Of a stretch of DNA of 32,171 nt, positions 1 through 11,973 are shown piece by piece. The stretch is from RXIX01 sp003989075 (GTDB lineage: Bacteria > Pseudomonadota > Gammaproteobacteria > Competibacterales > Competibacteraceae). Within the stretch, counting starts at the first letter, position 1, and each line of letters begins with the position of its first letter. The notes under the pieces are model-generated. The model was given only the letters and a program-made list of their open reading frames with translations, was not told where the DNA came from and did not search any database. A program made the translations under genes and the position numbers. Location of the stretch: assembly GCA_029780415.1 (NCBI GenBank), contig JAKOYN010000135.1, positions 1-32,171 of the forward strand. Direction: 5' to 3'.

Positions 1-461
1 TGCTGGATCTGCGGGTGCTGCTGGCTGGGATCGTAGCCGATTACGCGGCGGAGATTGAGCGGCAGGGGGCCACGGTGCGGCTGGCGCTGCCGTTGACACT
101 GCAGGTGCGCGCTGATCTGGACGGACTGCGTCAGGCGCTGCGCAATCTGCTGGATAACGCGCTCAAGTTTGGTCGCGCCGATGTGCCGGTTGAAGTGGAG
201 ATGGGGGGTCAGGCGGGTGAAGGCGTAGTGACGCTGTGGGTGAAGGACAACGGCATTGGCATTGACCCGCGTTTTCACGAGCGCATCTTTGAGATCTTCC
301 AGCGTCTGCAGCGTGCTGAGGATTATCCGGGTACTGGGATTGGTCTGGCGATTGTGCGCAAGGCGCTGCGGCGCATGGGCGGACGGGTCTGGATCGAGAG
401 CGCGGTCGGTCAGGGCACTACCTTCTTCCTGGAACTGCCGGCACCGGATAGTGAGCGGTAG
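1..461 (+). CDS. Sensor histidine kinase, C-terminal ATPase domain (5' truncated by window edge)
   Basis: This is the 3' end of a gene that begins before the window; the reading frame starts at base 3. About 153 residues remain and they form a HATPase_c domain, the ATP-binding half of a sensor kinase. Visible boxes are the N box (NLLDNALKF), the G1 box (DNGIGI), an F box region (IFEIFQRLQR) and the G2 box (GTGIGLAIV), ending with the usual strand GTTFFLELP. The FQRLQRAEDYPGTGIGL spelling is typical of phytochrome-like and PAS-containing kinases, but the sensor part is not visible, so the signal is unknown. The stop lies about 100 bases before the next gene. Confidence 0.9.
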   Translation, partial: LDLRVLLAGIVADYAAEIERQGATVRLALPLTLQVRADLDGLRQALRNLLDNALKFGRADVPVEVEMGGQAGEGVVTLWVKDNGIGIDPRFHERIFEIFQRLQRAEDYPGTGIGLAIVRKALRRMGGRVWIESAVGQGTTFFLELPAPDSER

Positions 462-560
462 CCGCCTGACCTGTTCTGACTTCATTTTTATAATATCCGG
501 GACAAGGGTGTGTGTTTTCGCTATTGTATTGGTCCGAATATTTCCATGGAGCGACTTTTG

Positions 561-974
561 ATGAGTGATGATCAGAACGAACCGGTGACGCGCATTACCA
601 CGGGCGCTTCCTTGGCTCATCTTGTGATCAGTGATGGCGCGCCTACAGCCGAACACGGCCATGCGATCCTGAGCGCTGGGGTTTATTGTGAGGAAGAGCG
701 CTGGCGCTGGTGGATTCGCTCATCGAATGGTCTCAAAACCGGTGGCGGCTATGCGACCCGGGAAGAAGCGCTAGCGGCCATGCGCACGGTGATTGATGAC
801 CATCAGGGTTCGGCTGTGACTGCTGACGCCAGCCTGTTGCGGATGCTGGGTGTGGAATGTGCGGAGTGGTCGCGTCATCTGGAGCGGGCAGGTTCTGCCG
901 ATTGTCAGCGCCTGCGGGAAATTGGTCAGATCATTTTGTCGATCGCCGATCGTCTGCAATCCCGTCTGGATTAG
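561..974 (+). CDS. Small protein of unknown function (137 aa)
   Basis: I do not recognise a named family. The start at 561 (MSDDQNEP) is chosen because GGAG at 548-551 lies nine bases upstream; an in-frame ATG at 546 and an earlier start at 510 are possible but lack such a site. The first half is probably beta-rich, with a run of aromatics (ERWRWWIRSS) followed by GGGYATREEALAAM, a pattern seen in small single-domain proteins that pair a beta-hairpin with a helix. The second half is helical (LLRMLGVECAEWSRHLERAG...). There is no signal peptide or membrane segment, so it is probably cytoplasmic. It sits between two sensor kinases, but nothing in the sequence shows a functional link. Confidence 0.65.
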   Translation: MSDDQNEPVTRITTGASLAHLVISDGAPTAEHGHAILSAGVYCEEERWRWWIRSSNGLKTGGGYATREEALAAMRTVIDDHQGSAVTADASLLRMLGVECAEWSRHLERAGSADCQRLREIGQIILSIADRLQSRLD

Positions 975-1022
975 CGGTTTCCGTTGAAGGCCGCGATGAA
1001 ATTATCCGTTCCTGAAATATGA

Positions 1023-1031
1023 TGGTATAAA
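1023..1031 (+). promoter_or_regulatory. Candidate extended -10 promoter element for the hybrid kinase
   Basis: TGGTATAAA in an AT-rich spacer matches an extended -10 (TGn then TATAAA at 1026-1031). No convincing -35 is seen, which extended -10 promoters tolerate. Transcription from about 1038 would leave a leader of roughly 120 bases before the chosen start at 1162. This is a by-eye call only. Confidence 0.3.
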
Positions 1032-1161
1032 AATAAAAAAGGCCAAAGACTGGGTAATCATAACTTTTTTGTGACTATTGTATTCCATGTAAATGGGCTC
1101 TAAGTTCCTATTCATACTTGGTTCCTATCCATACTTGTCACTTTTGAAAGCAACCGCTCTT

Positions 1162-6182
<5,021 letters not shown>

Positions 6183-6186
<4 letters not shown>

Positions 6187-6566
6187 TGCTCTGGCTGCGC
6201 AAGCCGCATATTCTGATCGTCGACGATGTCCCGGCCAACGTCGAGATGCTCGGCGAGGCGCTGCAGGAACATTACGAAATCCAGTTTGCCCCGTCCGGAG
6301 CCAAGGCGCTGCGCTTGGCTGCCGAGGAACCACCGGATCTGATCCTGCTCGATATCATGATGCCGGAAATGGATGGCTATGAAGTGTATCGGCAGCTGCG
6401 GGCCATGCCGAAACTGGCCGAAATCCCGGTGATCTTCGTGACTGCGATGGACGAGTCCGAGGCTGAGACCCGGGGGCTGGCGCTGGGCGCGGTCGACTAC
6501 ATCACCAAGCCGATCCACGTCGAGATCGCCCGGCTGCGCATCCGCAACCTGCCTGCAGATTGGTGA
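6183..6566 (+). CDS. Response regulator receiver domain, 3' truncated
   Basis: The 127-residue product is a complete CheY-like receiver: acidic pair in ILIVDDVP, phospho-acceptor Asp57 in LILLDIMMPEMDG, Thr in IFVTAMD and Lys in ITKPI. It overlaps the hybrid kinase stop (ATGA), so it is probably the kinase's output partner. Receivers with the tail IHVEIARLRIRNL normally continue into a linker helix and an output domain such as GGDEF or HD-GYP. Here genuine family sequence ends with the Leu codon at 6549-6551, and five unrelated codons lead to a stop. At the same point a broken rlpA fragment arrives from the other strand. The gene therefore looks broken rather than naturally single-domain, although the receiver itself could still be phosphorylated. 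Confidence 0.85.
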
Positions 6567-6861
6567 CCCGGGCGCGCGTCCCCAGTGGCAGACGCGGATG
6601 CGCGGCGGTGAGCCGGTTCGCATTAAAAACCTCGCCACTGGCGGTCCTGCGACCGTGAAATCCTGGTCCATACCAGGACGCCTTGCCTACTTGTGCACGT
6701 TCAGACACACCCTCATCCCGGCCATTTGCTCCGGCAGTATGCGGAATAACCGGCGCCAGCGTCAGAATGCTGAGCAAAACAGCGCGCGAAAAATCGGCGA
6801 CACCCAGACGATGAAGCGGCATCGTGCCACGGTCGTTGTTGCGTTCGTTCACGTCGTTCAC
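6556..6861 (-). pseudogene. rlpA: RlpA (septal ring lytic transglycosylase) N-terminal fragment
   Basis: Reading leftwards from a GTG at 6861, with GGGAGA at 6871-6876 as a well-placed ribosome site, the product has a short N-terminal extension, a hydrophobic signal-like segment (AVLLSILTLAPVIP) and then the start of the RlpA double-psi beta-barrel (GKASWYGPGFHGRRTASGE, then LTAAHPRLPLGTRARVTNL). RlpA cleaves naked glycan strands at the septum. The match stops exactly at VTNL (6556-6558). The family's following segment with the catalytic Asp (a V-x-V-N-D-R-G-P type motif) and any SPOR domain are missing; the open frame runs on into antisense of the receiver gene to 6502. The fragment cannot be an active enzyme. 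Confidence 0.85.
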
Positions 6862-6876
6862 GAGTTAACTTCTCCC

Positions 6877-7500
6877 AGTGAGCCCGAAAACTCTTTTTTA
6901 TTAAAATTCATTACGTTATTCGGAGCCGTCTTAAGGTACTGGGTCTGAGGATATCAGGGTTTCCGCAAAATGTGTCCTCCTTGACCAGGCTGATTTTCAA
7001 AAAATTTCGCCAAATATTTTTAACTATCTGATAATAATAAAAATTATTTTTTTATGACGTTATGGTCACAATCCACATAACATGCTGATTCATATAACCA
7101 AAAAATCAAGGCTTGTAAAAACCGGCTCTTCCACGAACAGCAAAAAAAATAAGTCATTAAATTCAGGTTGTTTTGAACAAAAATGTCACTTTTAGCGGCC
7201 ATGCAACGCGGGATACCGAGACTTTTCACAATGATCAAAAAATTGAGGCATATATCTGTTCATTTGCCCCCTGCACGACCGACCCGGACCAGGTTAAAGG
7301 CACGATTTCGACCCTTGCAGACGTAGCGCCAGCGCCCAGCAATTAGGAGATCGGGGAGGTCGGGCGGCGCGCAGCAGGCCATAAATGCGCCTTCGCGAAG
7401 CACGTTGACCGTCACTCGCTTCATCACGGTGCGTAATGGCAGCGGAAAGACCCGGTTTCGCAATACCCACAGCCGCAACCCGTTGAACAGGCACCCTGTT
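6877..7500. other. Long non-coding spacer, AT-rich in its first half
   Basis: No convincing gene is visible. Bases from about 6880 to 7260 are markedly AT-rich against a GC-rich background; the rest returns to high GC. Short open frames on the minus strand (60-90 codons) show no recognisable family and no good ribosome sites. GATCAAAAAATTG at 7233-7245 is one base away from the IHF consensus (WATCAA-N4-TTR), which would suit DNA bending near a sigma-54 promoter, although it is about 275 bases upstream of it. Enhancer sites for NtrC could lie here; I could not identify a clear one. Confidence 0.6.
7486..7500. repeat. Perfect 6-bp inverted repeat just upstream of the sigma-54 promoter
   Basis: AACAGG (7486-7491), a three-base spacer CAC, then CCTGTT (7495-7500). 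The symmetry extends weakly outward to TT/AA with one mismatch. It ends nine bases before the -24 element, a position suited to an operator, but no cognate regulator is known from the sequence. Confidence 0.45.
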
Positions 7501-7508
7501 TAACATTA

Positions 7509-7524
7509 TGGCATGCACTTTGCT
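7509..7524 (+). promoter_or_regulatory. Sigma-54 (RpoN) -24/-12 promoter of the guanidine operon
   Basis: TGGCATGCACTTTGCT has the invariant GG (7510-7511) and GC (7522-7523) separated by exactly ten bases, and matches the consensus TGGCAC-N5-TTGCW at nearly every position. Transcription would start near 7535, about 50 bases before the riboswitch. Sigma-54 promoters need an AAA+ activator; for a nitrogen-scavenging operon NtrC is the obvious candidate, but that is inference. Confidence 0.75.
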
Positions 7525-7587
7525 TAGAAAAACCCTGCAAGAGACCTCGCCGGCACGCAACTGCGACCATGCCGAGGTGACTTGAAA

Positions 7588-7684
7588 GGCCGCTAGGGTT
7601 CCGATCCATATTGCATGGGTGTCTGGTCCGAGAGCAGCCGGCCTTCTACGGGAAGGTTACACGGCGGGATAAAAGCCCGGGAGA
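7588..7684 (+). ncRNA. Guanidine-I (ykkC) riboswitch
   Basis: The leader contains the signature blocks of the ykkC / guanidine-I aptamer in the right order: CTAGGGTTCCG (7592-7602), CTGGTCCGAGAG (7623-7634) and ACGGCGGGATAAAAGCCCGG (7661-7680) followed by GAGA. Between the last two lies a variable hairpin arm. This class binds free guanidinium and turns expression on. It precedes a complete guanidine-degradation operon, so sequence and context agree. The mechanism appears translational rather than by a terminator, since no T-tract follows; a possible expression platform is listed separately. Confidence 0.93.
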
Positions 7685-7730
7685 TCACCAGAGGTCTCCT
7701 GCGCCCTGTGTAACCCAACCCCTGGGAGGA
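7655..7730 (+). promoter_or_regulatory. Putative riboswitch expression platform and ribosome site
   Basis: GGTTACAC plus GGCG (7655-7666), inside the conserved 3' part of the aptamer, is complementary to CGCC (7702-7705) and GTGTAACC (7708-7715) further down, with a two-base bulge. Forming this long helix would destroy the aptamer, so the two folds exclude each other. TCTCC (7695-7699) can also pair with GGAGG of the ribosome site GGGAGGA (7724-7730). How the two states map to on and off is inferred, not shown. Confidence 0.5.
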
Positions 7731-7738
7731 TTCCCTCG

Positions 7739-8839
7739 ATGCCGCTTCGATCTCTACTCGCTGATTGCCGTCTGTCTCGGCTTCTGACCGCTACCCTGAT
7801 CGCACTCTGCGCAGCCCTGTCCCTGTTCGCGCCCGCGCACGCCGCCGACAAGACCCAGTTCCGCATCGCCTGGACCATCTACGCTGGCTGGATGCCCTGG
7901 GATTACGGCGATCAATTCAAGATCGTCCAGAAGTGGGGCAAGAAATACGGTATCGAAATCGAAGTGGTGCAGATCAACGACTACGTCGAGTCGATCAATC
8001 AGTACACCGCCGGCGCTTTCGATGGCTGCGTGATGACCAACATGGATGCCCTCACCATCCCAGCGGTCAGCGGTGTGGATTCCACCGCGCTGATCATCGG
8101 CGACTTCTCCAACGGCAATGACGGCATCGTTCTCAAGGGCAAGGGCAAGACCCTCAAGGACATCAAGGGCCAGAAGGTCAATCTGGTCGAGCTGTCGGTA
8201 TCGCATTACCTGCTGGCGCGGGCGCTGGAAAGCGCTGGCCTGAGCGAGAAGGACATCACCACGGTCAACACCTCCGATGCCGACATGGTGTCGGTATTTG
8301 CCAGCGCCGATGTCACCGCCGCCGTGACCTGGAATCCACTGCTCAGCGAGCTCAAGGCCACGCCGGACACGGTTGAAGTCTTCGATTCCAGCCGTATTCC
8401 CGGCGAAATCATCGACCTGATGGTGGTCAACACCGAAACCCTGAAAAAACATCCCGAGCTGGGCAAGGCGCTGGTTGGCGCCTGGTACGAGATCATGGGC
8501 ATCATGTCCAGGGATGATGCCGCCGGTCAGCATGCCCGCACCGCGATGGGCAAGGCCTCCGGCACTGATCTGGCCGGGTTCGACCAGCAGCTTAAAACCA
8601 CCAAGATGTTCTACCAGGCCATGGACGCGGTGGAATTTGTCCGCAGTCCGGCGCTGGTGGACACCATGCGCAAGGTTACTCAGTTCTCCTTTACCCATGG
8701 CCTGCTCGGGCAGAACGCCAAGAGCGCTGACGTGGTCGGTATTGCCTTTCCCGGCGGGCAGGTTCTCGGCGATGCCAAGAACGTCAAGCTGCGCTTCGAC
8801 GCCGAGTACATGAACCTGGCCGCGACCGGCAAGCTGTAA
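7739..8839 (+). CDS. ABC transporter substrate-binding protein, guanidine/urea operon type
   Basis: The 366-residue protein starts at an ATG eight bases after a strong ribosome site (GGGAGGA). It opens with a Sec signal peptide: basic start, hydrophobic core (ATLIALCAALSLFA) and cleavage site AHA-A near residue 35, so the mature protein is periplasmic. The fold is of the NMT1/SsuA/TauA type used by nitrate, taurine and related importers; FRIAWTIYAGWMPWDYG is typical of the branch usually annotated as a putative urea-carboxylase-associated binding protein. Position directly behind a guanidine riboswitch makes guanidine or a guanidino compound the most likely ligand. First gene of the operon; the permease begins four bases after its stop. 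Confidence 0.9.
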   Translation: MPLRSLLADCRLSRLLTATLIALCAALSLFAPAHAADKTQFRIAWTIYAGWMPWDYGDQFKIVQKWGKKYGIEIEVVQINDYVESINQYTAGAFDGCVMTNMDALTIPAVSGVDSTALIIGDFSNGNDGIVLKGKGKTLKDIKGQKVNLVELSVSHYLLARALESAGLSEKDITTVNTSDADMVSVFASADVTAAVTWNPLLSELKATPDTVEVFDSSRIPGEIIDLMVVNTETLKKHPELGKALVGAWYEIMGIMSRDDAAGQHARTAMGKASGTDLAGFDQQLKTTKMFYQAMDAVEFVRSPALVDTMRKVTQFSFTHGLLGQNAKSADVVGIAFPGGQVLGDAKNVKLRFDAEYMNLAATGKL

Positions 8840-8842
8840 GCC

Positions 8843-9679
8843 GTGGCGATGCGACGCCTGATCAACCTGCGGCCAGAGCGTGGCAGCCGCCTGCTGCTGG
8901 GGCTGCTGCCCTTTGTCCTGGCGCTGCTGGCCTATCTGATCGCCTCGGCGGCCCGGCTGGCGGACAACCCCAGCGACAAGCTGCTGCCCAGTCTGGCGAC
9001 GATGGGCACGGCGCTCTACCAGATGGCGGTTGTGCCCGATGCCCGCAGCGGCAACCTGCTGCTGTGGGTAGACACCGCAGCCAGTCTGGCCCGGCTCGGC
9101 TGGGGGCTGGGCATCAGCGCTGCCCTGGGCCTGATCGTCGGCATCGGCGTGGGCATCACACCGCTGCTGCGGGCCGGTCTGGCGCCGTTCATCGCGGGCC
9201 TGTCGCTGATTCCGCCGATGGCGATCCTGCCGATCCTGTTCATTGTCTTTGGCCTTGGCGAGGTTTCCAAAGTGGTGCTGATCGTATTTGGCATCGCCCC
9301 GGTGATCATTCGCGACATGCAGCAGCGGGTGGAAGAGCTGCCGGGCGAGCAGATCATCCGCGCGCAGACCCTGGGTGCGTCCACCGTGTCGCTGGTGCTG
9401 CGGGTGGTGCTGCCGCAGGTGCTGCCCCGGCTGCTGGATGCACTGCGGCTGTCACTGGGTGCGGCCTGGCTGTTCCTGATTGCAGCCGAGGCTATCGCCG
9501 CTACCGAGGGCCTGGGCTACCGCATCTTTCTGGTGCGGCGCTATCTGGCGATGGATGTCATCCTGCCCTACGTGGCCTGGATCACCGTGCTGGCCTTTGC
9601 CATGGACTGGGGCCTGCGCGCCCTGAGCCGCCGCGCCTTTCCCTGGTTCGGCGCCGGCAGCACCCGGGGGTCGACATGA
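8843..9679 (+). CDS. ABC transporter permease (SsuC/TauC-like), guanidine operon
   Basis: The 278-residue integral membrane protein has about six hydrophobic segments and the cytoplasmic EAA-type loop of BPD-family permeases (roughly EQIIRAQTLGAS, followed by VLPQVLPRLLDALRLSLGAAW). It forms the membrane channel for the preceding binding protein. The start could be the GTG at 8843 or the ATG at 8849; neither has a clear ribosome site, consistent with coupling to the gene four bases upstream. It overlaps the ATPase gene by four bases. Belongs to the nitrate/sulfonate/taurine importer group; the guanidine substrate is inferred from context. Confidence 0.9.
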   Translation: MAMRRLINLRPERGSRLLLGLLPFVLALLAYLIASAARLADNPSDKLLPSLATMGTALYQMAVVPDARSGNLLLWVDTAASLARLGWGLGISAALGLIVGIGVGITPLLRAGLAPFIAGLSLIPPMAILPILFIVFGLGEVSKVVLIVFGIAPVIIRDMQQRVEELPGEQIIRAQTLGASTVSLVLRVVLPQVLPRLLDALRLSLGAAWLFLIAAEAIAATEGLGYRIFLVRRYLAMDVILPYVAWITVLAFAMDWGLRALSRRAFPWFGAGSTRGST

Positions 9680-10473
9680 GCACCTTCAGCATTCGCAATC
9701 TATGGAAGCGCTACGGCGAACATGTGGTGCTGGAGCGGCTGAACCTGGAGGTCCGCAGCGGCGAGTTCTGCACTCTTGTCGGTGCCTCGGGCTGCGGCAA
9801 GACCACCTTCCTGAAGCTGCTGCTCGGCCAGGAAGCGCCCAGCCGTGGCCAGTTGCTGCTCGATGGCCGGCCCCTGCCCGCGGAACCGGGACCGGAGCGC
9901 GGCATCGTCTTCCAGCGCTATTCGGTCTATCCGCATCTGACGGTACTGGATAACGTGCTGCTGGCGCTGGAACTGCACCGCTCGCGCTGGCTGGGACGGC
10001 TGTTTGGCCGTGCGCGACGCCAGGCCCGGGAGCAGGCAGCAGCGATGCTGGAACAGGTCGGCCTGAGCGACTGCCTGCAGCGCTATCCGGCGGAACTGTC
10101 CGGCGGCATGCAGCAGCGGCTGGCCATTGCCCAATCCCTGGTGCGCGCGCCCCAGGTGCTGCTGCTCGACGAACCCTTCGGGGCGCTCGATCCCGGCATT
10201 CGCGCCGACATGCAGCTGCTGATCCAGCGCATCTGGCGTGAGACCGGGGTAACCGTGTTCATGATCACCCACGACCTGTCCGAAGGTTTCAAGCTCGGTA
10301 CCCGCCTGCTGGTCTTCGACCGGCCGCGCCACGATCCCCAGGCGCCACAGGCCTTCGGCGCCACCATCACCTACGACATTCCACTGCGTAACCGCCGCGC
10401 CGGCGACCTGCCACCGGATCTGGCCGAGCGTATCGCAGCCCGTGAACCGACCCGCGAGGAATCCACTCCATGA
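9676..10473 (+). CDS. ABC transporter ATP-binding protein, guanidine operon
   Basis: The 265-residue ATPase starts at the ATG at 9676, overlapping the permease stop; a longer open frame upstream is an artefact of frame. It has Walker A (GASGCGKTTFLK), the ABC signature (LSGGMQQRLA), Walker B (VLLLDEPFGALD) and the switch His (MITHDLSEGF). Closest in style to TauB/SsuB/NrtD subunits. The roughly 40 residues after the switch region (FDRPRHDPQAPQAFG and beyond) form a C-terminal extension common in this urea/guanidine-associated branch. Its stop overlaps the start of the next gene by four bases. Confidence 0.93.
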   Translation: MSTFSIRNLWKRYGEHVVLERLNLEVRSGEFCTLVGASGCGKTTFLKLLLGQEAPSRGQLLLDGRPLPAEPGPERGIVFQRYSVYPHLTVLDNVLLALELHRSRWLGRLFGRARRQAREQAAAMLEQVGLSDCLQRYPAELSGGMQQRLAIAQSLVRAPQVLLLDEPFGALDPGIRADMQLLIQRIWRETGVTVFMITHDLSEGFKLGTRLLVFDRPRHDPQAPQAFGATITYDIPLRNRRAGDLPPDLAERIAAREPTREESTP

Positions 10474-11213
10474 ACGCATTTTCCCCCGATCTCATCGTCC
10501 TGCAGGACCACCTGCGCGGCGGCGAAAGCGGTTCCTTCATCCTGCGGCGCGGCTACACCCTGCGCCTGACCGACAGCGAAGGCGGAGCCAATGTCGCCGC
10601 CCTGTTCTACAACGCTGCGGAAAAGCTCGAACGCTACAACATGGCCGACACCCTGAAGGCCCAGCACATCTTCTATCTGACCGCGGGCTATGTCTGCTAC
10701 TCGGACATGGGGCGCATCCTGGTCTCGCTGACCGCTGATACCTGCGGCTGGCATGACACAGTCTGCGGCGTAAGCAATGCTGCGCTGGTCCGGGAAAAGT
10801 ACGGCGAGGGCCGCTATCAGGAACTGCGCAATGACTTTTACCGCAATGGCCGCGACCGCTTCCTGGTGGAACTGGGCAAGTGGGGCCTGGGCAAGCGCGA
10901 TCTGGTGGCCAACATTAATTTCTTCAGCAAGGTCACCGCTGATGGCGACGGCCAACTGCACTTCCATCCCGGCGCTTCGCACGCCGGCGCCTTTGTCGAC
11001 CTGCGCGCGGAAATGGACGTGCTGGTGGTACTGCACACCTGCCCGCACCCGCTCGATCCACATCCCGACTACGCGCCCAGGCCGGCCGCGTTGACCCTCT
11101 GGGAATCCGGCATCGGCGGCGGTCCCGACGATCCCTGCCGTCTGTCACGCCCGGAAAATGCGCGCGGCTTCGCCAATACCGCCCGTCACTTCTGCCAGTC
11201 GCATTCGCATTAA
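10470..11213 (+). CDS. Carboxyguanidine deiminase subunit (urea carboxylase-associated protein 1, DUF1989)
   Basis: The 247-residue protein belongs to the DUF1989 family long annotated as urea amidolyase-associated protein UAAP1. Published work on this operon type showed that the two UAAP proteins together form carboxyguanidine deiminase (CgdAB), which converts carboxyguanidine made by guanidine carboxylase into allophanate and ammonia. The conserved cysteine/histidine motif TADTCGWHDTVCG is visible near residue 90, and NINFFSKV near residue 150. The paralogue follows 11 bases downstream and shares these blocks. Starts on ATGA overlap with the ATPase, with GAGGA nearby as ribosome site. I do not assign which subunit is CgdA or CgdB. 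Confidence 0.9.
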   Translation: MNAFSPDLIVLQDHLRGGESGSFILRRGYTLRLTDSEGGANVAALFYNAAEKLERYNMADTLKAQHIFYLTAGYVCYSDMGRILVSLTADTCGWHDTVCGVSNAALVREKYGEGRYQELRNDFYRNGRDRFLVELGKWGLGKRDLVANINFFSKVTADGDGQLHFHPGASHAGAFVDLRAEMDVLVVLHTCPHPLDPHPDYAPRPAALTLWESGIGGGPDDPCRLSRPENARGFANTARHFCQSHSH

Positions 11214-11224
11214 GGAGAGGCGCC

Positions 11225-11866
11225 ATGCTCATCCCCAGCCCACTGGATCCTGCCCAGGCCATTTACGATCAGATCGTGCCCGCCGGCGACGCCTGGATGC
11301 ACCCGCTGCACACCGGACAGACGCTGCGTATCGTCGATCTGGAAGGCAATCAGGCGGTTGACACCCTGTTCTATAACGCCCACGACCCCAGCGAACGCTA
11401 TAGCGCGCCCGACACCGTCCGCGCCCAGGGCAATCTCTACCTCACCGCCGGCACCCGGCTGATGTCCAGCGAAGGGCGTGCAATGGCCACCATCACCGCC
11501 GACACCTGCGGCCGCCACGACACACTCGGCGGCGCCTGTGCAGCGGAAAGCAATCAGGTCCGCTATGCCCTGGAAAAGCGCTATATGCACAACTGCCGCG
11601 ATAGCTTCCTGCTGGCGCTGGCGAACGGGGGTCCGGGTTTCAGCAAGCGCGACCTGCCCAGCAACATCAATTTCTTCATGAACGTACCGGTGACGCCGGA
11701 AGGTCGCCTGACCTTCGAGGACGGCATTTCCGAACCGGGCAAGTACGTCGAACTCACCGCCGCGATGGATCTGATCGTGCTGGTCTCCAACTGCCCGCAG
11801 CTCAACAACCCCTGCAACGCCTATAACCCGACGCCGGTACGGATGCTGATCTGGGATTGCGCCTAG
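11225..11866 (+). CDS. Carboxyguanidine deiminase subunit (urea carboxylase-associated protein 2, DUF1989)
   Basis: The 213-residue second DUF1989 protein is a paralogue of the gene just upstream: TADTCGRHDTLGG, NINFFMNV and the aspartate-rich AAMDLIVLVSNCPQLNNPCN block align with the same places there. The family is UAAP2, the partner subunit of carboxyguanidine deiminase. AAGGAGAGG directly before the ATG gives a strong ribosome site. It is followed by a 107-base gap with two GC-rich hairpins before the carboxylase gene. Confidence 0.9.
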   Translation: MLIPSPLDPAQAIYDQIVPAGDAWMHPLHTGQTLRIVDLEGNQAVDTLFYNAHDPSERYSAPDTVRAQGNLYLTAGTRLMSSEGRAMATITADTCGRHDTLGGACAAESNQVRYALEKRYMHNCRDSFLLALANGGPGFSKRDLPSNINFFMNVPVTPEGRLTFEDGISEPGKYVELTAAMDLIVLVSNCPQLNNPCNAYNPTPVRMLIWDCA

Positions 11867-11903
11867 CGCGCCGCCCGCAATAGGCCATCTTGCACCGTGC
11901 CAT

Positions 11904-11951
11904 CGCCGGGACGACCCGGCGGGATTCCGAACGACGGCGGGACGCCCCGCC
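11904..11951. repeat. Two consecutive GC-rich hairpins between deiminase and carboxylase genes
   Basis: Hairpin 1: CGCCGGG (11904-11910), loop ACGA, CCCGGCG (11915-11921). Hairpin 2: GGCGGG (11936-11941), loop ACGC, CCCGCC (11946-11951). Both stems are perfect and their loops are alike. Neither is followed by a T-tract, so they are not classical terminators; RNA processing, mRNA stabilisation or a REP-like element are possible. Confidence 0.6.
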
Positions 11952-11973
11952 CCTGTCTTGCTGACATCACGCC

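Noticed and set aside
7044..7238. 64-codon minus-strand frame in the AT-rich spacer
   Set aside because: No ribosome site and no family resemblance; the composition reflects AT-rich spacer DNA.
7260..7609. Several overlapping minus-strand frames of 60-90 codons upstream of the riboswitch
   Set aside because: None shows a motif or good start, and they run into the sigma-54 promoter region of the operon; treated as non-coding.
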